From: Phenylobacterium sp.
Lineage (GTDB): Bacteria; Pseudomonadota; Alphaproteobacteria; Caulobacterales; Caulobacteraceae
Direction of reading: 5' to 3'
Length of the DNA stretch: 42,145 bases
Assembly (NCBI RefSeq): GCF_030697305.1
Contig: NZ_JAUYQL010000011.1
Coordinates: 1 to 42,145, forward strand
Position 1 is the stretch's first letter; each line of letters starts with the position of its first letter. This document shows, piece by piece, positions 10,758 to 19,177 of this stretch. Made by a program: the position numbers and the translations under genes. The notes beneath the pieces were generated by a model. It saw only the letters and a list, made by a program, of their open reading frames with translations, was not told the origin of the DNA and did no database searches.

Positions 10758-12307
10758 GCCAGGGTCTTGCTCGGCTGATAGGCGTCGCGCAGTTCTCGCT
10801 TGAGGATCTTGCCGTTGTGATTGCGCGGCAGGACGTCGAGGAACTGCAGGTCCGAGGCGCGCTGGGTCTTGCCCAGGCGTGCGTTCAGCCAGTTGCGCAT
10901 CGCCTCGGCGTCGCCGATTGCGCCGGCCCGCAGCACCACGAAGGCCACCGGCGTCTCACCCCAACGGTCGGAGGGCACGCCGACCACGGCCGCGTCGCTG
11001 ACGTCGGGGTGGTTGGCCAGTTCCTGCTCCAGGTCGCTCGGATAGACGTTGAAGCCGCCGGAGATGATCATGTCCTTCTTGCGGTCGACGAGCTGCAGGA
11101 AGCCGTCCTCGTCCAGCTTGCCCAGATCGCCCGTGCGGATGAAGGTCAGGCCGTCCGGCGACACCCACTCGATCTCGCGCGAGCGGTCCGGCTGGTTGTG
11201 GTAGCCCTGCATAGCGTTGTCGGAGCGACCGACCACTTCGCCCAGTTCGCCCAGCGCCACCTCGCGGCCATCCTCGTCGATGATGCGGATCTCGGCGCCC
11301 GGGCCTGGCCGGCCGACGGTGTGCAGCTTGTGGGGAAATTCGTGCGCCGCCAGGGCGGTGCCGCCGCCGCCCTCGGTCATGCCGTAGCTCTCCTGCAGGC
11401 CGCCCGGCCAGCGACGGAGGACTTCTGACTTCATGTTCACCGAGAACGGCGCTCCGGCCACGTGCTTCATGCGGAACGACGAAAGGTCGCGGCGGTCGAA
11501 GTCCGGGTGCTCGAGGATCCGGTGCACCTGCACCGGCACCATCATGGCGTGGGTCACCCGGTGGCCTTCGGCCAGCCTCAAGAACTCGCCGACGTCGAAC
11601 TTGGCCATCACCACCGCCGTGCCGCCATGCGTCAGGGTCGGCAGCAGGCTGAGCAGCGCCATGTTGGAATAGATGCTGAGCGAGACCAGCGAGACCGCGT
11701 CCGCACCATAGGCGAGGCCGCGGAACTGACGCCAACGCATGCGGTGGGCGTGGACGATGCCCTTGGGCACGCCCGTGGTGCCTGACGAGTAGATGATGTT
11801 GAACGGACGATCCGGGTCGAAGGCGACCTCGTTTGCGCGCGCACCGACGGGCGCCAGCCACGTCGAGAACGCTTCGCCGGCGTCGGAGCCGTCCAGCGCG
11901 ACGCGTTTGGCGAGGATATCGTCGCCTGACTCCTTCATCGGTTCCCAGACCTTGGCGTCGAAGAACGCGACCCGGGCGCCGGAATCCTTCAGCAGCAGCA
12001 CCAGGCTGTGCGGCGCCAGCGACGTCGGGATCGGCGCCGCTGCGCCGCCGGCGCGCACCGCGCCCAGCAGCGCCGCTACCGCTTCCATGGTCCAGCCGCT
12101 GACGCAGATCGCCACGACCTCGCCGGGTTGCAGACCCTCCCGTTGCAGCGAGGCCGCCACTCGGTCCACCACCGCGTCCAGCTCGGCATAGGTCAGCGCC
12201 TGGTCGCCGCAAACCACGGCGGTCCGGTCCCCATGCTCCAACGCCCGCGCATGCAGCAGGTCCGAGAACGATCCCAACTCCTGACCGAGCAACTCCGCGA
12301 CAGACAT
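10754..12307 (-). CDS. AMP-dependent acyl-CoA synthetase/ligase
   Basis: The 517-aa protein belongs to the ANL adenylate-forming superfamily, which activates carboxylic acids with ATP and transfers the acyl group to CoA. Visible motifs are the P-loop IIYSSGTTGVPKG (near residue 170), ESYGMTEGGG (A5 motif), the hinge region TGDLGKLDEDGFLQLVDRKKDMIISGG, and the C-terminal catalytic lysine in NHNGKILKREL. Length is typical of fatty-acid or aryl-CoA ligases, and I cannot distinguish medium- or long-chain from aromatic substrates. The start ATG has a good GGGGAGG ribosome site. It is divergent from the crotonase-fold gene across about 200 bp and overlaps the thioesterase gene downstream, forming a likely acyl-CoA operon. 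Confidence 0.92.
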   Translation of the reverse strand: MSVAELLGQELGSFSDLLHARALEHGDRTAVVCGDQALTYAELDAVVDRVAASLQREGLQPGEVVAICVSGWTMEAVAALLGAVRAGGAAAPIPTSLAPHSLVLLLKDSGARVAFFDAKVWEPMKESGDDILAKRVALDGSDAGEAFSTWLAPVGARANEVAFDPDRPFNIIYSSGTTGVPKGIVHAHRMRWRQFRGLAYGADAVSLVSLSIYSNMALLSLLPTLTHGGTAVVMAKFDVGEFLRLAEGHRVTHAMMVPVQVHRILEHPDFDRRDLSSFRMKHVAGAPFSVNMKSEVLRRWPGGLQESYGMTEGGGGTALAAHEFPHKLHTVGRPGPGAEIRIIDEDGREVALGELGEVVGRSDNAMQGYHNQPDRSREIEWVSPDGLTFIRTGDLGKLDEDGFLQLVDRKKDMIISGGFNVYPSDLEQELANHPDVSDAAVVGVPSDRWGETPVAFVVLRAGAIGDAEAMRNWLNARLGKTQRASDLQFLDVLPRNHNGKILKRELRDAYQPSKTLA

Positions 12308-12509
12308 CTGAGCGCCTCCCCTATTTTGTCCACAGTTGTAGCGGTGACGCCGGGGCGCCGCACTCGAAATCCATGCACGGCGCGCGACGCCCGCCGCCTG
12401 CGTCAGCGAGGCTCACAAGGGATTGCGGCGGATTCCCGGTGGGGCCATGGTTTCGGCCTCCGGTCCCCAAGATGACGGCCGGCTTGTTGCAGTGAATGGG
12501 ATTTCGACC

Positions 12510-13295
12510 ATGAAGGACACCTATGGCGCTCACGTCAGCGTGGCGCTCGACGGACGTCACGTGGCGATCGTGGAGATCGACGCGCCGCCGCACAATTTCG
12601 CCAACGTCGAGATGATCCGCGGCCTCGCCGAGGCGCTGGAGGCCCTGGATCTGGAGAACGACTGTCGCGCCGTGGTGCTGGCCGCGACCGGCAAAAGCTT
12701 CTGCGCGGGCGCCGACCTTGGCGGTTCGGCAGGCCTGGGCGCTGGCGGCATGCCGGCGATCCGCGAGCTCTATGAGAACGGCATCCGCCTGTTCGCCACC
12801 CAGAAGCCGATCGTCGCCGCCATCCAGGGCGCCGCGGTCGGCGCGGGCCTCGGCCTGGCGATGATCGCCGACTTCCGGGTCGCGGCGCCCGAGGCGCGCT
12901 TCACCGCCAATTTCGTCAAGCTGGGCTTTCATCCGGGCTTCGGCCTGACCGAGACCTTACCGCGCGCCATCGGCCGCCAGCGCGCCGCGCTGCTGTTCCT
13001 GACCGGTCGCAGGATCAAGGCGGACCAGGCTCTGGAGTGGGGCCTGGCCGATCAGGTCGTCCCGCTTCAGGAGCTGCGCACCGCCGCCGGCGCGCTAGCC
13101 CGCGAGATCGCCGAGAACGCGCCGCTCGCGGTCGTCGCCACCCGCGAGACGATCCGCGGCGACCTCGCCGGCCTGGTCCGCGCCCGCACCGCCATCGAGT
13201 TCGAGAAACAGTCGATGCTGCGGGTCACAGATGACTACGCCGAGGGCGTGCTCGCGGTGGCTGAACGGCGTCCAGGAAACTTCGCCGGCCGCTGA
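12510..13295 (+). CDS. Enoyl-CoA hydratase/isomerase (crotonase) family protein
   Basis: The chosen start (MKDTYGAHVSVALDG) gives 261 aa, the usual family length; longer starts at 12423 or 12447 add residues without homology. The crotonase fold is clear: VEIDAPPHNFANVEMI, oxyanion-hole segments GKSFCAGADLGG and IQGAAVGAGLGLAMIADFRVA, then FVKLGFHPGFGLTETLPRAIG, and the C-terminal helix FEKQSML. By hand alignment to rat mitochondrial crotonase, both catalytic glutamates (E144 and E164) are replaced, by Gly in GAGLGLAM and by Phe in FTANFVKL. A standard hydratase reaction is therefore doubtful, and another acyl-CoA reaction is possible. It is divergent from the acyl-CoA ligase and ends 22 bp before the convergent kup gene. 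Confidence 0.88.
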   Translation: MKDTYGAHVSVALDGRHVAIVEIDAPPHNFANVEMIRGLAEALEALDLENDCRAVVLAATGKSFCAGADLGGSAGLGAGGMPAIRELYENGIRLFATQKPIVAAIQGAAVGAGLGLAMIADFRVAAPEARFTANFVKLGFHPGFGLTETLPRAIGRQRAALLFLTGRRIKADQALEWGLADQVVPLQELRTAAGALAREIAENAPLAVVATRETIRGDLAGLVRARTAIEFEKQSMLRVTDDYAEGVLAVAERRPGNFAGR

Positions 13296-13317
13296 GCCGG
13301 CGACGCGCCCGGTCGGG

Positions 13318-15225
13318 CTAGAGCGTCACCTGGGCCCCCAGCTCGACCACCCGCGACGGCGGGATCTGGAAGAAGTCGGCGGTGCGCGCGGCGTTGCGCG
13401 ACAGGAACATGAACAGCAGGTCGCCCAACCGGCCAAGCCCTGGCTGGGCGCGGGCGATCAGCGTGCGCCGGCTGAGGAAGAACGACGTCCGCATGATGTC
13501 GAACTTCAGGCCCTGCGCGCGCGCCAGCGACAGGCCGCGGGCGACGTTGGGCTGTTCCATGAAGCCGAAGCGCAGGGTCATCGCCTTGAACCCCGGAGCG
13601 ATGTCGTTCACCTCGACTCGCTCGTCGTCGGCGACGCTGGGCCGGCGCACCATGCGCACGGTCAGCAGCACCACCTGTTCGTGCAGCACCTGGTTGTGCT
13701 TCAGGTTGTGCATCAGCGCAGCGGGCGCCGAGCCCGGCTCGGTGGTCAGGAACACCGCGGTGCCCTTGGCGCGCATCGGCGGTCGCTCGCTCAGCATGGC
13801 CACGACGTCGTCCAGCGGCACGTGCGGCTCCCGCGCCGCCAGCCGCCGCGCCCCACGCATCCAGGTCCAAATCACCACGATCATCGCCCCGGCTATCGCC
13901 AGCGGCACATATCCGCCGTGCGCCACCTTCAGCAGATTGGCGGCGGTGAAACCCGTTTCCACCACCAGGAACGGTGCGAACAGCGCTGCGGCCAGCCACA
14001 GCGGCCGCTTGTGCAGACGATGCACGGCGATCACGGCCAGCACCGTCGAGGTCATCATCGCGCCGACCACGGCGATGCCATAGGCGGACGCCAGGGCGCT
14101 GGACGACCCGAAGCCCAGCACCAGGGCGGCGACCCCGAACGCCAGGATCCAGTTGACCTGCGGCGCATAGATCTGGCCGGCGTGGTCCTGCGAGGTCGAG
14201 ATCAGGGTCATGCGCGGCAACAGCCCCAGCTGCACCGCCTGGCGAGTCAGCGAGAAGGCGCCGGAGATCACCGCCTGGCTGGCGATCACCGTCGCCGCCG
14301 TGGCCAGCAGCACCAGGGGCGCCTGGAACCATTCCGGGGCCATCAGGAAGAACGGGCTGGCCGCCGCCTTGGCGTCGCGCAAAACCAGAGCCCCTTGGCC
14401 CAGGTAGTTCAGCGTCAGGCTGGGGAACACCAGGCCGAGCCACGCCGCCTGTATGGGCTTGCGGCCGAAATGGCCCATGTCGGCGTAGAGCGCCTCGGCG
14501 CCGGTGACCGTCAGGAACACCGACCCCATGACCGCCGGCGCCAGGACTGGATGGGCGGCGAAGAGCGCCAGCCCGGTGGTGGGATTCAGGGCGTGCAGGA
14601 CTTGCGGCGCCTGGACGATCTGGGCCAGACCGAGGATTGCGATCACCGCGAACCACACCGCGCAGACCGGCCCGAACCAGCGTCCGACCCCGCCGGTGCC
14701 GTGCTTCTGCACGGCGAACAGCCCGATCAGCAGCACCACTGCGATGGGGACGATGAAGGCGTCCAGCCGCCCCTGAAGCACGTCGATCACCGACAGCCCT
14801 TCCACCGCCGACAGCACCGAGATCGCCGGGGTGAGGATCGCATCTCCGAAGAACAGGCCGGCGCCCAGCATCCCGATCGCCGCGATGCCCATAGCCCCGC
14901 GTCCGCCGACCCGCTGGACCAGCGCCATCAACGCCAGGATGCCGCCTTCGCCGCGATTGTCGAAGCGCATCAGCACCAGAACATACTTGACCGTGACGAT
15001 CAGCATCAGGGTCCAGAACATCAGCGAGACGACGCCGATGATGTCGGCCGAAGCCAACGCGCCATCGGTCGCGCGCAGGTGGGCGATCGATTCCTTGAAC
15101 GCGTAGAGCGGGCTGGTGCCGATATCCCCATAGACCACGCCCGCCGACCCGAGCGCCAAGGCCAGGAAGGCCCCGCGCTTGGCGTGGGAGGCAGGCGCCG
15201 TGTCAACGGCGTCGATGGCGGCCAT
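13318..15225 (-). CDS. kup: Kup-family potassium uptake transporter
   Basis: The 635-aa product (start MAAIDAVDTAPASH) is a K+/H+ symporter of the KUP/HAK/KT family. The signature GSAGVVYGDIGTSPLYAFKE lies in the first membrane segment. About twelve hydrophobic helices follow to around residue 460, then a hydrophilic cytoplasmic C-terminal domain (TAVFLTTEPGSAPAALMHNLKHNQVLHEQVVLLTV) typical of bacterial Kup. A start 52 codons upstream is open but its residues are not Kup-like and would run into the divergent sensor gene. Kup imports K+ with protons, mainly at low external pH or osmotic stress. It is divergent, with about 145 bp between starts, from a KdpD/KdpE-like pair, which suggests that the pair controls it. 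Confidence 0.93.
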   Translation of the reverse strand: MAAIDAVDTAPASHAKRGAFLALALGSAGVVYGDIGTSPLYAFKESIAHLRATDGALASADIIGVVSLMFWTLMLIVTVKYVLVLMRFDNRGEGGILALMALVQRVGGRGAMGIAAIGMLGAGLFFGDAILTPAISVLSAVEGLSVIDVLQGRLDAFIVPIAVVLLIGLFAVQKHGTGGVGRWFGPVCAVWFAVIAILGLAQIVQAPQVLHALNPTTGLALFAAHPVLAPAVMGSVFLTVTGAEALYADMGHFGRKPIQAAWLGLVFPSLTLNYLGQGALVLRDAKAAASPFFLMAPEWFQAPLVLLATAATVIASQAVISGAFSLTRQAVQLGLLPRMTLISTSQDHAGQIYAPQVNWILAFGVAALVLGFGSSSALASAYGIAVVGAMMTSTVLAVIAVHRLHKRPLWLAAALFAPFLVVETGFTAANLLKVAHGGYVPLAIAGAMIVVIWTWMRGARRLAAREPHVPLDDVVAMLSERPPMRAKGTAVFLTTEPGSAPAALMHNLKHNQVLHEQVVLLTVRMVRRPSVADDERVEVNDIAPGFKAMTLRFGFMEQPNVARGLSLARAQGLKFDIMRTSFFLSRRTLIARAQPGLGRLGDLLFMFLSRNAARTADFFQIPPSRVVELGAQVTL

Positions 15226-15370
15226 GGAGGCATCCTGTTCAGACGTAGGGAACCGCCTCTGTCGCGCTACTCGACATAAAGATCCCATGTGGTTGTGAGG
15301 CGGGGAGGGTTGGTTCGCCTTGCAACCGCCGCTGTGCGGGGCCTCTTCTGCATCAGGAGGCGAAGTGCAT

Positions 15371-16915
15371 ATGCCCGACACCGATGCGTTCCCGGAGACG
15401 CCCGCCCGCCCGACGCGTGTCGTTCCGCCTGTCGCCGCCTATGGCCTGAGCGCGGCCATGGTGGCCGCGGCTATCCTCGGCGCGTTGATCGTCGACCAGG
15501 TGGCCGGGGCGTCGAACCTGTCGCTGATCTTCGTGCTGCCGGTGGTGGTCGCCGCCGCGGCGTTCGGTTGGGGGCCGGCGCTGTTCGCCGCGGTGGCCGG
15601 CATGGCGGCGTTCAACTTCTTCCTGATCGCGCCGCGCGGATCGTTCCGCGTCGACGATCCGGCGAATGTCTGGGCCCTCGGCCTGCTGCTGGTGGTTGCG
15701 GCCATCGTCAGTGGGGTCGCCGCTCTGGCCCGCGCCCGCGCCGTGGACGCCTGGCGACGTGCCGATCAGGCCCAGGCGCTGCAGGCCTTCGCCCACGCGC
15801 TGGTCGGCGCGCCCGATCGCGCCGCCGTCGCCGAGGCCGCCGCCCAGGCGCTGGCCCGCGCCTTCCGCGCACCCTGCGTGGTGCTGCTGGAACAGGACGG
15901 CGTCCTGGCCAGTCAGGCGAGCGCGGGCGGCGCGGTCTTGTCCGACGCTGACCTGGAGGCCGCTGGCTGGGCGCTCGCGGCCCGCCTGCCGTCGCATGCC
16001 GGCGCCTATCCGATCGACCGCTCGGCGTTCGACTTCTGGCCCGTGGCCGACCACGGCCGCTGGCGCGCGGTGCTGGGCGTCGGCCGCTCCGGCGCGGCGG
16101 CGGATCGCCCGTCTGATCCTCAAGGGTTGATGGAGACGGTGGGCGCTTACCTGTCCGTAGCGCTGGCCCGCGAGGCCTATGCCGCGGAAGTGCTCGACGG
16201 CCGGGTCGCCGCCGCCGGTCAGAGACTCAAAGCGGACCTGCTGGCCGCCGTCTCGCACGACCTGAAGACGCCGCTCTCCACCATCCTGATCACCCTGCAG
16301 AGCCTGGTGCGGTTCGCCGACGTCCACGACGCGCAGACGCGTGCGGAGCTGTTGCGGCTTGCCATCGTCGAGACCGAGCGGCTGAGCGGCCTGGTCGCCA
16401 ACCTGCTGGACATGAGCCGGCTGGAGGCCGGCGCCGTGGCGGTCACGCCTTCCGCCGCCCTGCCCGTGACCATCGCCACCGTGGCGCGGCGCCACGCCGC
16501 TACGGCGCTCTCGGGCCACACGGTGATCGAAGAGGTGGCGGTCGATGCGCCGGCGCTGCTGGTCGATCCGGCCCTGAGCGAGACCGCGCTGGCCAACATC
16601 CTGGAGAACGCCGGCAAGTATGCGCCCCCCGGCTCGCAGGTCCGCATCCGCTTCTTCGCCGAGGACGGGGCGGGCGTGTTCGAGGTCACGGATCAGGGAC
16701 CGGGATTCCACGGGTCGGCCGAGCCTCTGTTCGAGAAGTTCGCCCGCGGGGTTCAGGGCGACGGCCGAGCGCCGGGCACGGGGCTTGGCCTGTCTATCGC
16801 CCGCGGCTTCGCCGAGGCCCAGGGCGGACGGGTCGAAGCCGCCGACCGCGACGACGCGCCCGGCGCCTGCGTACGCCTGATCCTGCCGCTGGCGCCGCAT
16901 CTGGTCGTGGCGTGA
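15371..16915 (+). CDS. Short KdpD-like sensor histidine kinase
   Basis: The start at MPDTDAF has an AGGAGG ribosome site 9 bases upstream and gives 514 aa. The protein has a DUF4118 KdpD-type membrane region of four helices (about 20-120, with LSLIFVLPVVVAAAAFGWGPALFAA and FNFFLIAPRGSF, a KdpD hallmark). A GAF-like region follows (135-265), then HisKA with His296 in AVSHDLKTPLSTIL and a HATPase with NILENAGKYAPPG and GTGLGLSIARGFAEAQGG. It resembles the C-terminal two thirds of KdpD, but the N-terminal KdpD sensor and UspA domains (about 350 residues) are absent. Its stop overlaps the GTG of the response regulator (GTGA). No kdpFABC genes are present; kup lies divergent instead. Confidence 0.9.
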   Translation: MPDTDAFPETPARPTRVVPPVAAYGLSAAMVAAAILGALIVDQVAGASNLSLIFVLPVVVAAAAFGWGPALFAAVAGMAAFNFFLIAPRGSFRVDDPANVWALGLLLVVAAIVSGVAALARARAVDAWRRADQAQALQAFAHALVGAPDRAAVAEAAAQALARAFRAPCVVLLEQDGVLASQASAGGAVLSDADLEAAGWALAARLPSHAGAYPIDRSAFDFWPVADHGRWRAVLGVGRSGAAADRPSDPQGLMETVGAYLSVALAREAYAAEVLDGRVAAAGQRLKADLLAAVSHDLKTPLSTILITLQSLVRFADVHDAQTRAELLRLAIVETERLSGLVANLLDMSRLEAGAVAVTPSAALPVTIATVARRHAATALSGHTVIEEVAVDAPALLVDPALSETALANILENAGKYAPPGSQVRIRFFAEDGAGVFEVTDQGPGFHGSAEPLFEKFARGVQGDGRAPGTGLGLSIARGFAEAQGGRVEAADRDDAPGACVRLILPLAPHLVVA

Positions 16916-17592
16916 GCGAGGCCTCCGACCCGGCCACCGTGCTGATCGTCGAGGACGACGCCAGTCTCAACGCCGCTCTGTTCCAGACCCTGAAGGCCGC
17001 CGGCCATCGCCCCATCGCGGCCCATACCGCCGCCGAGGGCCTGCGCTGGTTCGCCCACTATGCGCCCGATCTGGTGCTGCTGGACCTGGGCCTGCCGGAC
17101 CGCGACGGCCTGTCGGTGATCCGCGAGATCCGCGCCCGTGGCCAGACGCCGATCGTCGTGCTCTCGGCCCGCGACGCGCAGGCGGTGAAGGTCGAGGCCC
17201 TGGACCTGGGCGCCGACGACTATGTCCAGAAACCGTTCGGCGTGGACGAACTGCTGGCCCGCCTGCGAGCCGGCCTGCGCCATGCGGTGCAGCAGCGAGG
17301 GTCCGAGCCAGTCGTGCGGGCCGGCGACCTGGAGATCGATTTCGGTCGTCGGGCGGTCACCCGTGCGGGCGAGGCGCTGCAGCTTTCGCCGAAGGAGTAC
17401 GACCTGCTGGCCGAACTGGCGCTCAATCTGGACAGGCCTGTGGCCCATCGCCAGTTGCTGGCGGCGGTGTGGGGCGATCCGGCTGCGGACATCCAGTACC
17501 TGCGCGTCTACATCGCCCAGCTTCGGCGGAAGATCGGCGTCGAACGCCTGATCTCGACGCCGGGGATCGGCTACCGGCTCGCCGCGGCCTGA
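16912..17592 (+). CDS. OmpR/KdpE-like response regulator
   Basis: This 226-aa two-domain regulator has a receiver with acidic pocket VEDD (residues 14-16), phospho-acceptor Asp58 in LLDLGLPDRDG and the conserved Lys in QKPFGVDELLARL. A winged-helix OmpR-type DNA-binding domain follows ([47 protein letters not shown]). It most resembles KdpE, which activates K+ uptake genes. The GTG start overlaps the kinase stop, so the two are a cognate pair. The 3' end overlaps the convergent eda gene by 22 bp. Target genes are not shown by the sequence; the divergent kup promoter is the obvious candidate. Confidence 0.93.
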   Translation: MSEASDPATVLIVEDDASLNAALFQTLKAAGHRPIAAHTAAEGLRWFAHYAPDLVLLDLGLPDRDGLSVIREIRARGQTPIVVLSARDAQAVKVEALDLGADDYVQKPFGVDELLARLRAGLRHAVQQRGSEPVVRAGDLEIDFGRRAVTRAGEALQLSPKEYDLLAELALNLDRPVAHRQLLAAVWGDPAADIQYLRVYIAQLRRKIGVERLISTPGIGYRLAAA

Positions 17593-18206
17593 GCTTTCGC
17601 CAGGCCCGCGGCTTCGCGAGCGCGGGCGGTGACGCCGTCCCAGTCGCGGGCGCGAACCGCCTCAACCGAGGCGATCCAGGTGCCGCCGACGCAGGCGACA
17701 TTGGGCAGCGCCAGATAGTCGGGGGCGTTCTTCATGCTCACCCCGCCGGTCGGGCAGAACCGGGCGTCGGGGAAGGGGCTCTGGAACGCCTTGATCGCGT
17801 CCATCCCGCCGGCGACGTTGGCGGGGAATAGCTTGAAGCGCTCGAAGCCCGCGGCGAACCCCGCCATCAGCTCCGTCGCGGTGGCGATCCCCGGCAACAG
17901 CGGCGTCGGGCCGTCGGCCTTCTCGCCCTCGATCAGCCCCGGGCTCACCGCGAACCGCGCGCCCGCGTCGGCCACGGCCTGGCGCAGCGCCCGCGTCGTC
18001 ACCGTGCCGGCGCCCACCACCGCGCCTTCGACCTCGGCGGCCATGCGGCGGATGCAGGCCAGGCCCGCCGGCGTGCGCAGGGTGACTTCCAGCACCGGCA
18101 GGCCGCCCGCGACCAGTGCGCGGCCCAGCGGCACGGCGTCGGCCTCGTCCTCGATGATCAGCACCGGAATGACCGGCGCCAGCCGCATGATCTCGTCGAT
18201 GGTCAT
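17571..18206 (-). CDS. eda: 2-dehydro-3-deoxy-phosphogluconate (KDPG) aldolase
   Basis: The 211-aa class I aldolase cleaves KDPG to pyruvate and glyceraldehyde-3-phosphate, the last step of the Entner-Doudoroff pathway. Recognisable motifs are [10 protein letters not shown], the catalytic Glu40 in LEVTLRT, GAGTV, SPG, the Schiff-base Lys125 in [10 protein letters not shown], and [10 protein letters not shown] in the phosphate-binding end. Length is normal. Its ATG overlaps the glk stop (ATGA), making it the last gene of a tightly coupled pgl-edd-glk-eda operon. The 3' end runs 22 bp into the convergent kdpE-like gene, so the two transcripts are antisense at their ends. Confidence 0.96.
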   Translation of the reverse strand: MTIDEIMRLAPVIPVLIIEDEADAVPLGRALVAGGLPVLEVTLRTPAGLACIRRMAAEVEGAVVGAGTVTTRALRQAVADAGARFAVSPGLIEGEKADGPTPLLPGIATATELMAGFAAGFERFKLFPANVAGGMDAIKAFQSPFPDARFCPTGGVSMKNAPDYLALPNVACVGGTWIASVEAVRARDWDGVTARAREAAGLAKAQAAASR

Positions 18207-19177
18207 ATGCGTACGCTCTCCAGCTGCGCCAGTTCACGCGCCGCGCCGACCAGGGCCGGGTAGGGATGCAGGATCAGCGAGGTGGGAATGGCGCTGACGT
18301 AGTCCGACAGCCGCCCCTTGTCCTCGAACCGCGCCCGGAACGCGCCGGCCGCCAGTTGCTCCGGCATGCGAGGTGCGATGCCGCCGCTGATGTAGACCCC
18401 GCCGCGTGCGCCATAGGTCAGCGCCAGGTCGCCAGCCACAGACCCCATGATCGCGCAGAACCGCTCGAGCGTCGCCAGCGCCAGCCGGTCGCCGGCCTGG
18501 GCCATCTCGAACACCTGCTTCTCGTCAGTAGCCTCGCTGTTCACGCCTTCCATGTCGCGCATCGCTACATGCAGGTCGAACAGACCCTGGCCGGACAGCA
18601 ATCGTTCGTTCGAAACCCGGCCGTGCTTGGCCTTCAGCCTGCGCCAGACTTCGACCTCCAGGTCGTCATAGGGGGAGAAGCCAGCGTGCCCGCCCTCGGT
18701 CGCCAGCGCAACGTCGCCCCGTGAGGAGCGCGCCAGGCCGGCGACGCCGAACCCAGTGCCGGCGCCCATCACCACCATCGGGCAACCTTCGGATCCGCGG
18801 AGCTTCGGCCCGATCACCCGCAGGTCGTCGACGCCCATGCGCGGGGCGGCGAGCGCCTGGGCGGCGAAGTCGTTGATCAGGCTGACCTCCTCGAACTCGA
18901 AGGCCGCCACCAGATCGACCTCCGAAAGCCGCCAGTGCAGGTTGGTGAACTCGATCTCGCCGTCGACCACGGGACCGGCCACCGCGATCGCCGCGCGCGG
19001 CGGTCGCTTCCGCCCGGCGGTGGTCTCCAGGTACTCGGCGATGATGTCGGTCAGCGAGGCGTATTCCTTCGCCGGGAAGATGCGTGGAAAGCGGATGTGG
19101 CCTTCCTGGTCGACCAGGGCGAAGCGCGCATTGGTGCCGCCCACGTCGCCGACCAGGCCGCGCATCGCGCCCTTCAC
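18203..19177 (-). CDS. glk: Glucokinase
   Basis: The 324-aa product is a bacterial (E. coli Glk-type, ROK-unrelated) glucokinase that phosphorylates glucose to glucose-6-phosphate with ATP. Visible motifs are the phosphate-binding [16 protein letters not shown] at the N-terminus, [42 protein letters not shown], and [16 protein letters not shown]. The C-terminal adenosine site includes [13 protein letters not shown]. The frame can start at a GTG overlapping the edd stop (GTGA) or at an ATG four codons later (19165), which has its own AAGG site; homologs favour the latter. It is third in the pgl-edd-glk-eda operon and supplies the substrate of the pathway from free glucose. Confidence 0.95.
   Translation of the reverse strand: MKGAMRGLVGDVGGTNARFALVDQEGHIRFPRIFPAKEYASLTDIIAEYLETTAGRKRPPRAAIAVAGPVVDGEIEFTNLHWRLSEVDLVAAFEFEEVSLINDFAAQALAAPRMGVDDLRVIGPKLRGSEGCPMVVMGAGTGFGVAGLARSSRGDVALATEGGHAGFSPYDDLEVEVWRRLKAKHGRVSNERLLSGQGLFDLHVAMRDMEGVNSEATDEKQVFEMAQAGDRLALATLERFCAIMGSVAGDLALTYGARGGVYISGGIAPRMPEQLAAGAFRARFEDKGRLSDYVSAIPTSLILHPYPALVGAARELAQLESVRI

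Noticed and set aside
13283..13302. CGCCGGC / GCCGGCG hairpin at the end of the crotonase gene
   Set aside because: The stem is only 7 bp with no T-run and partly inside the coding region; too common a pattern in GC-rich DNA to call a terminator.
13231..15279. A 682-codon plus-strand frame opposite kup
   Set aside because: Low-complexity Gln/His/Arg-rich translation, no motif; Kup on the other strand is complete.
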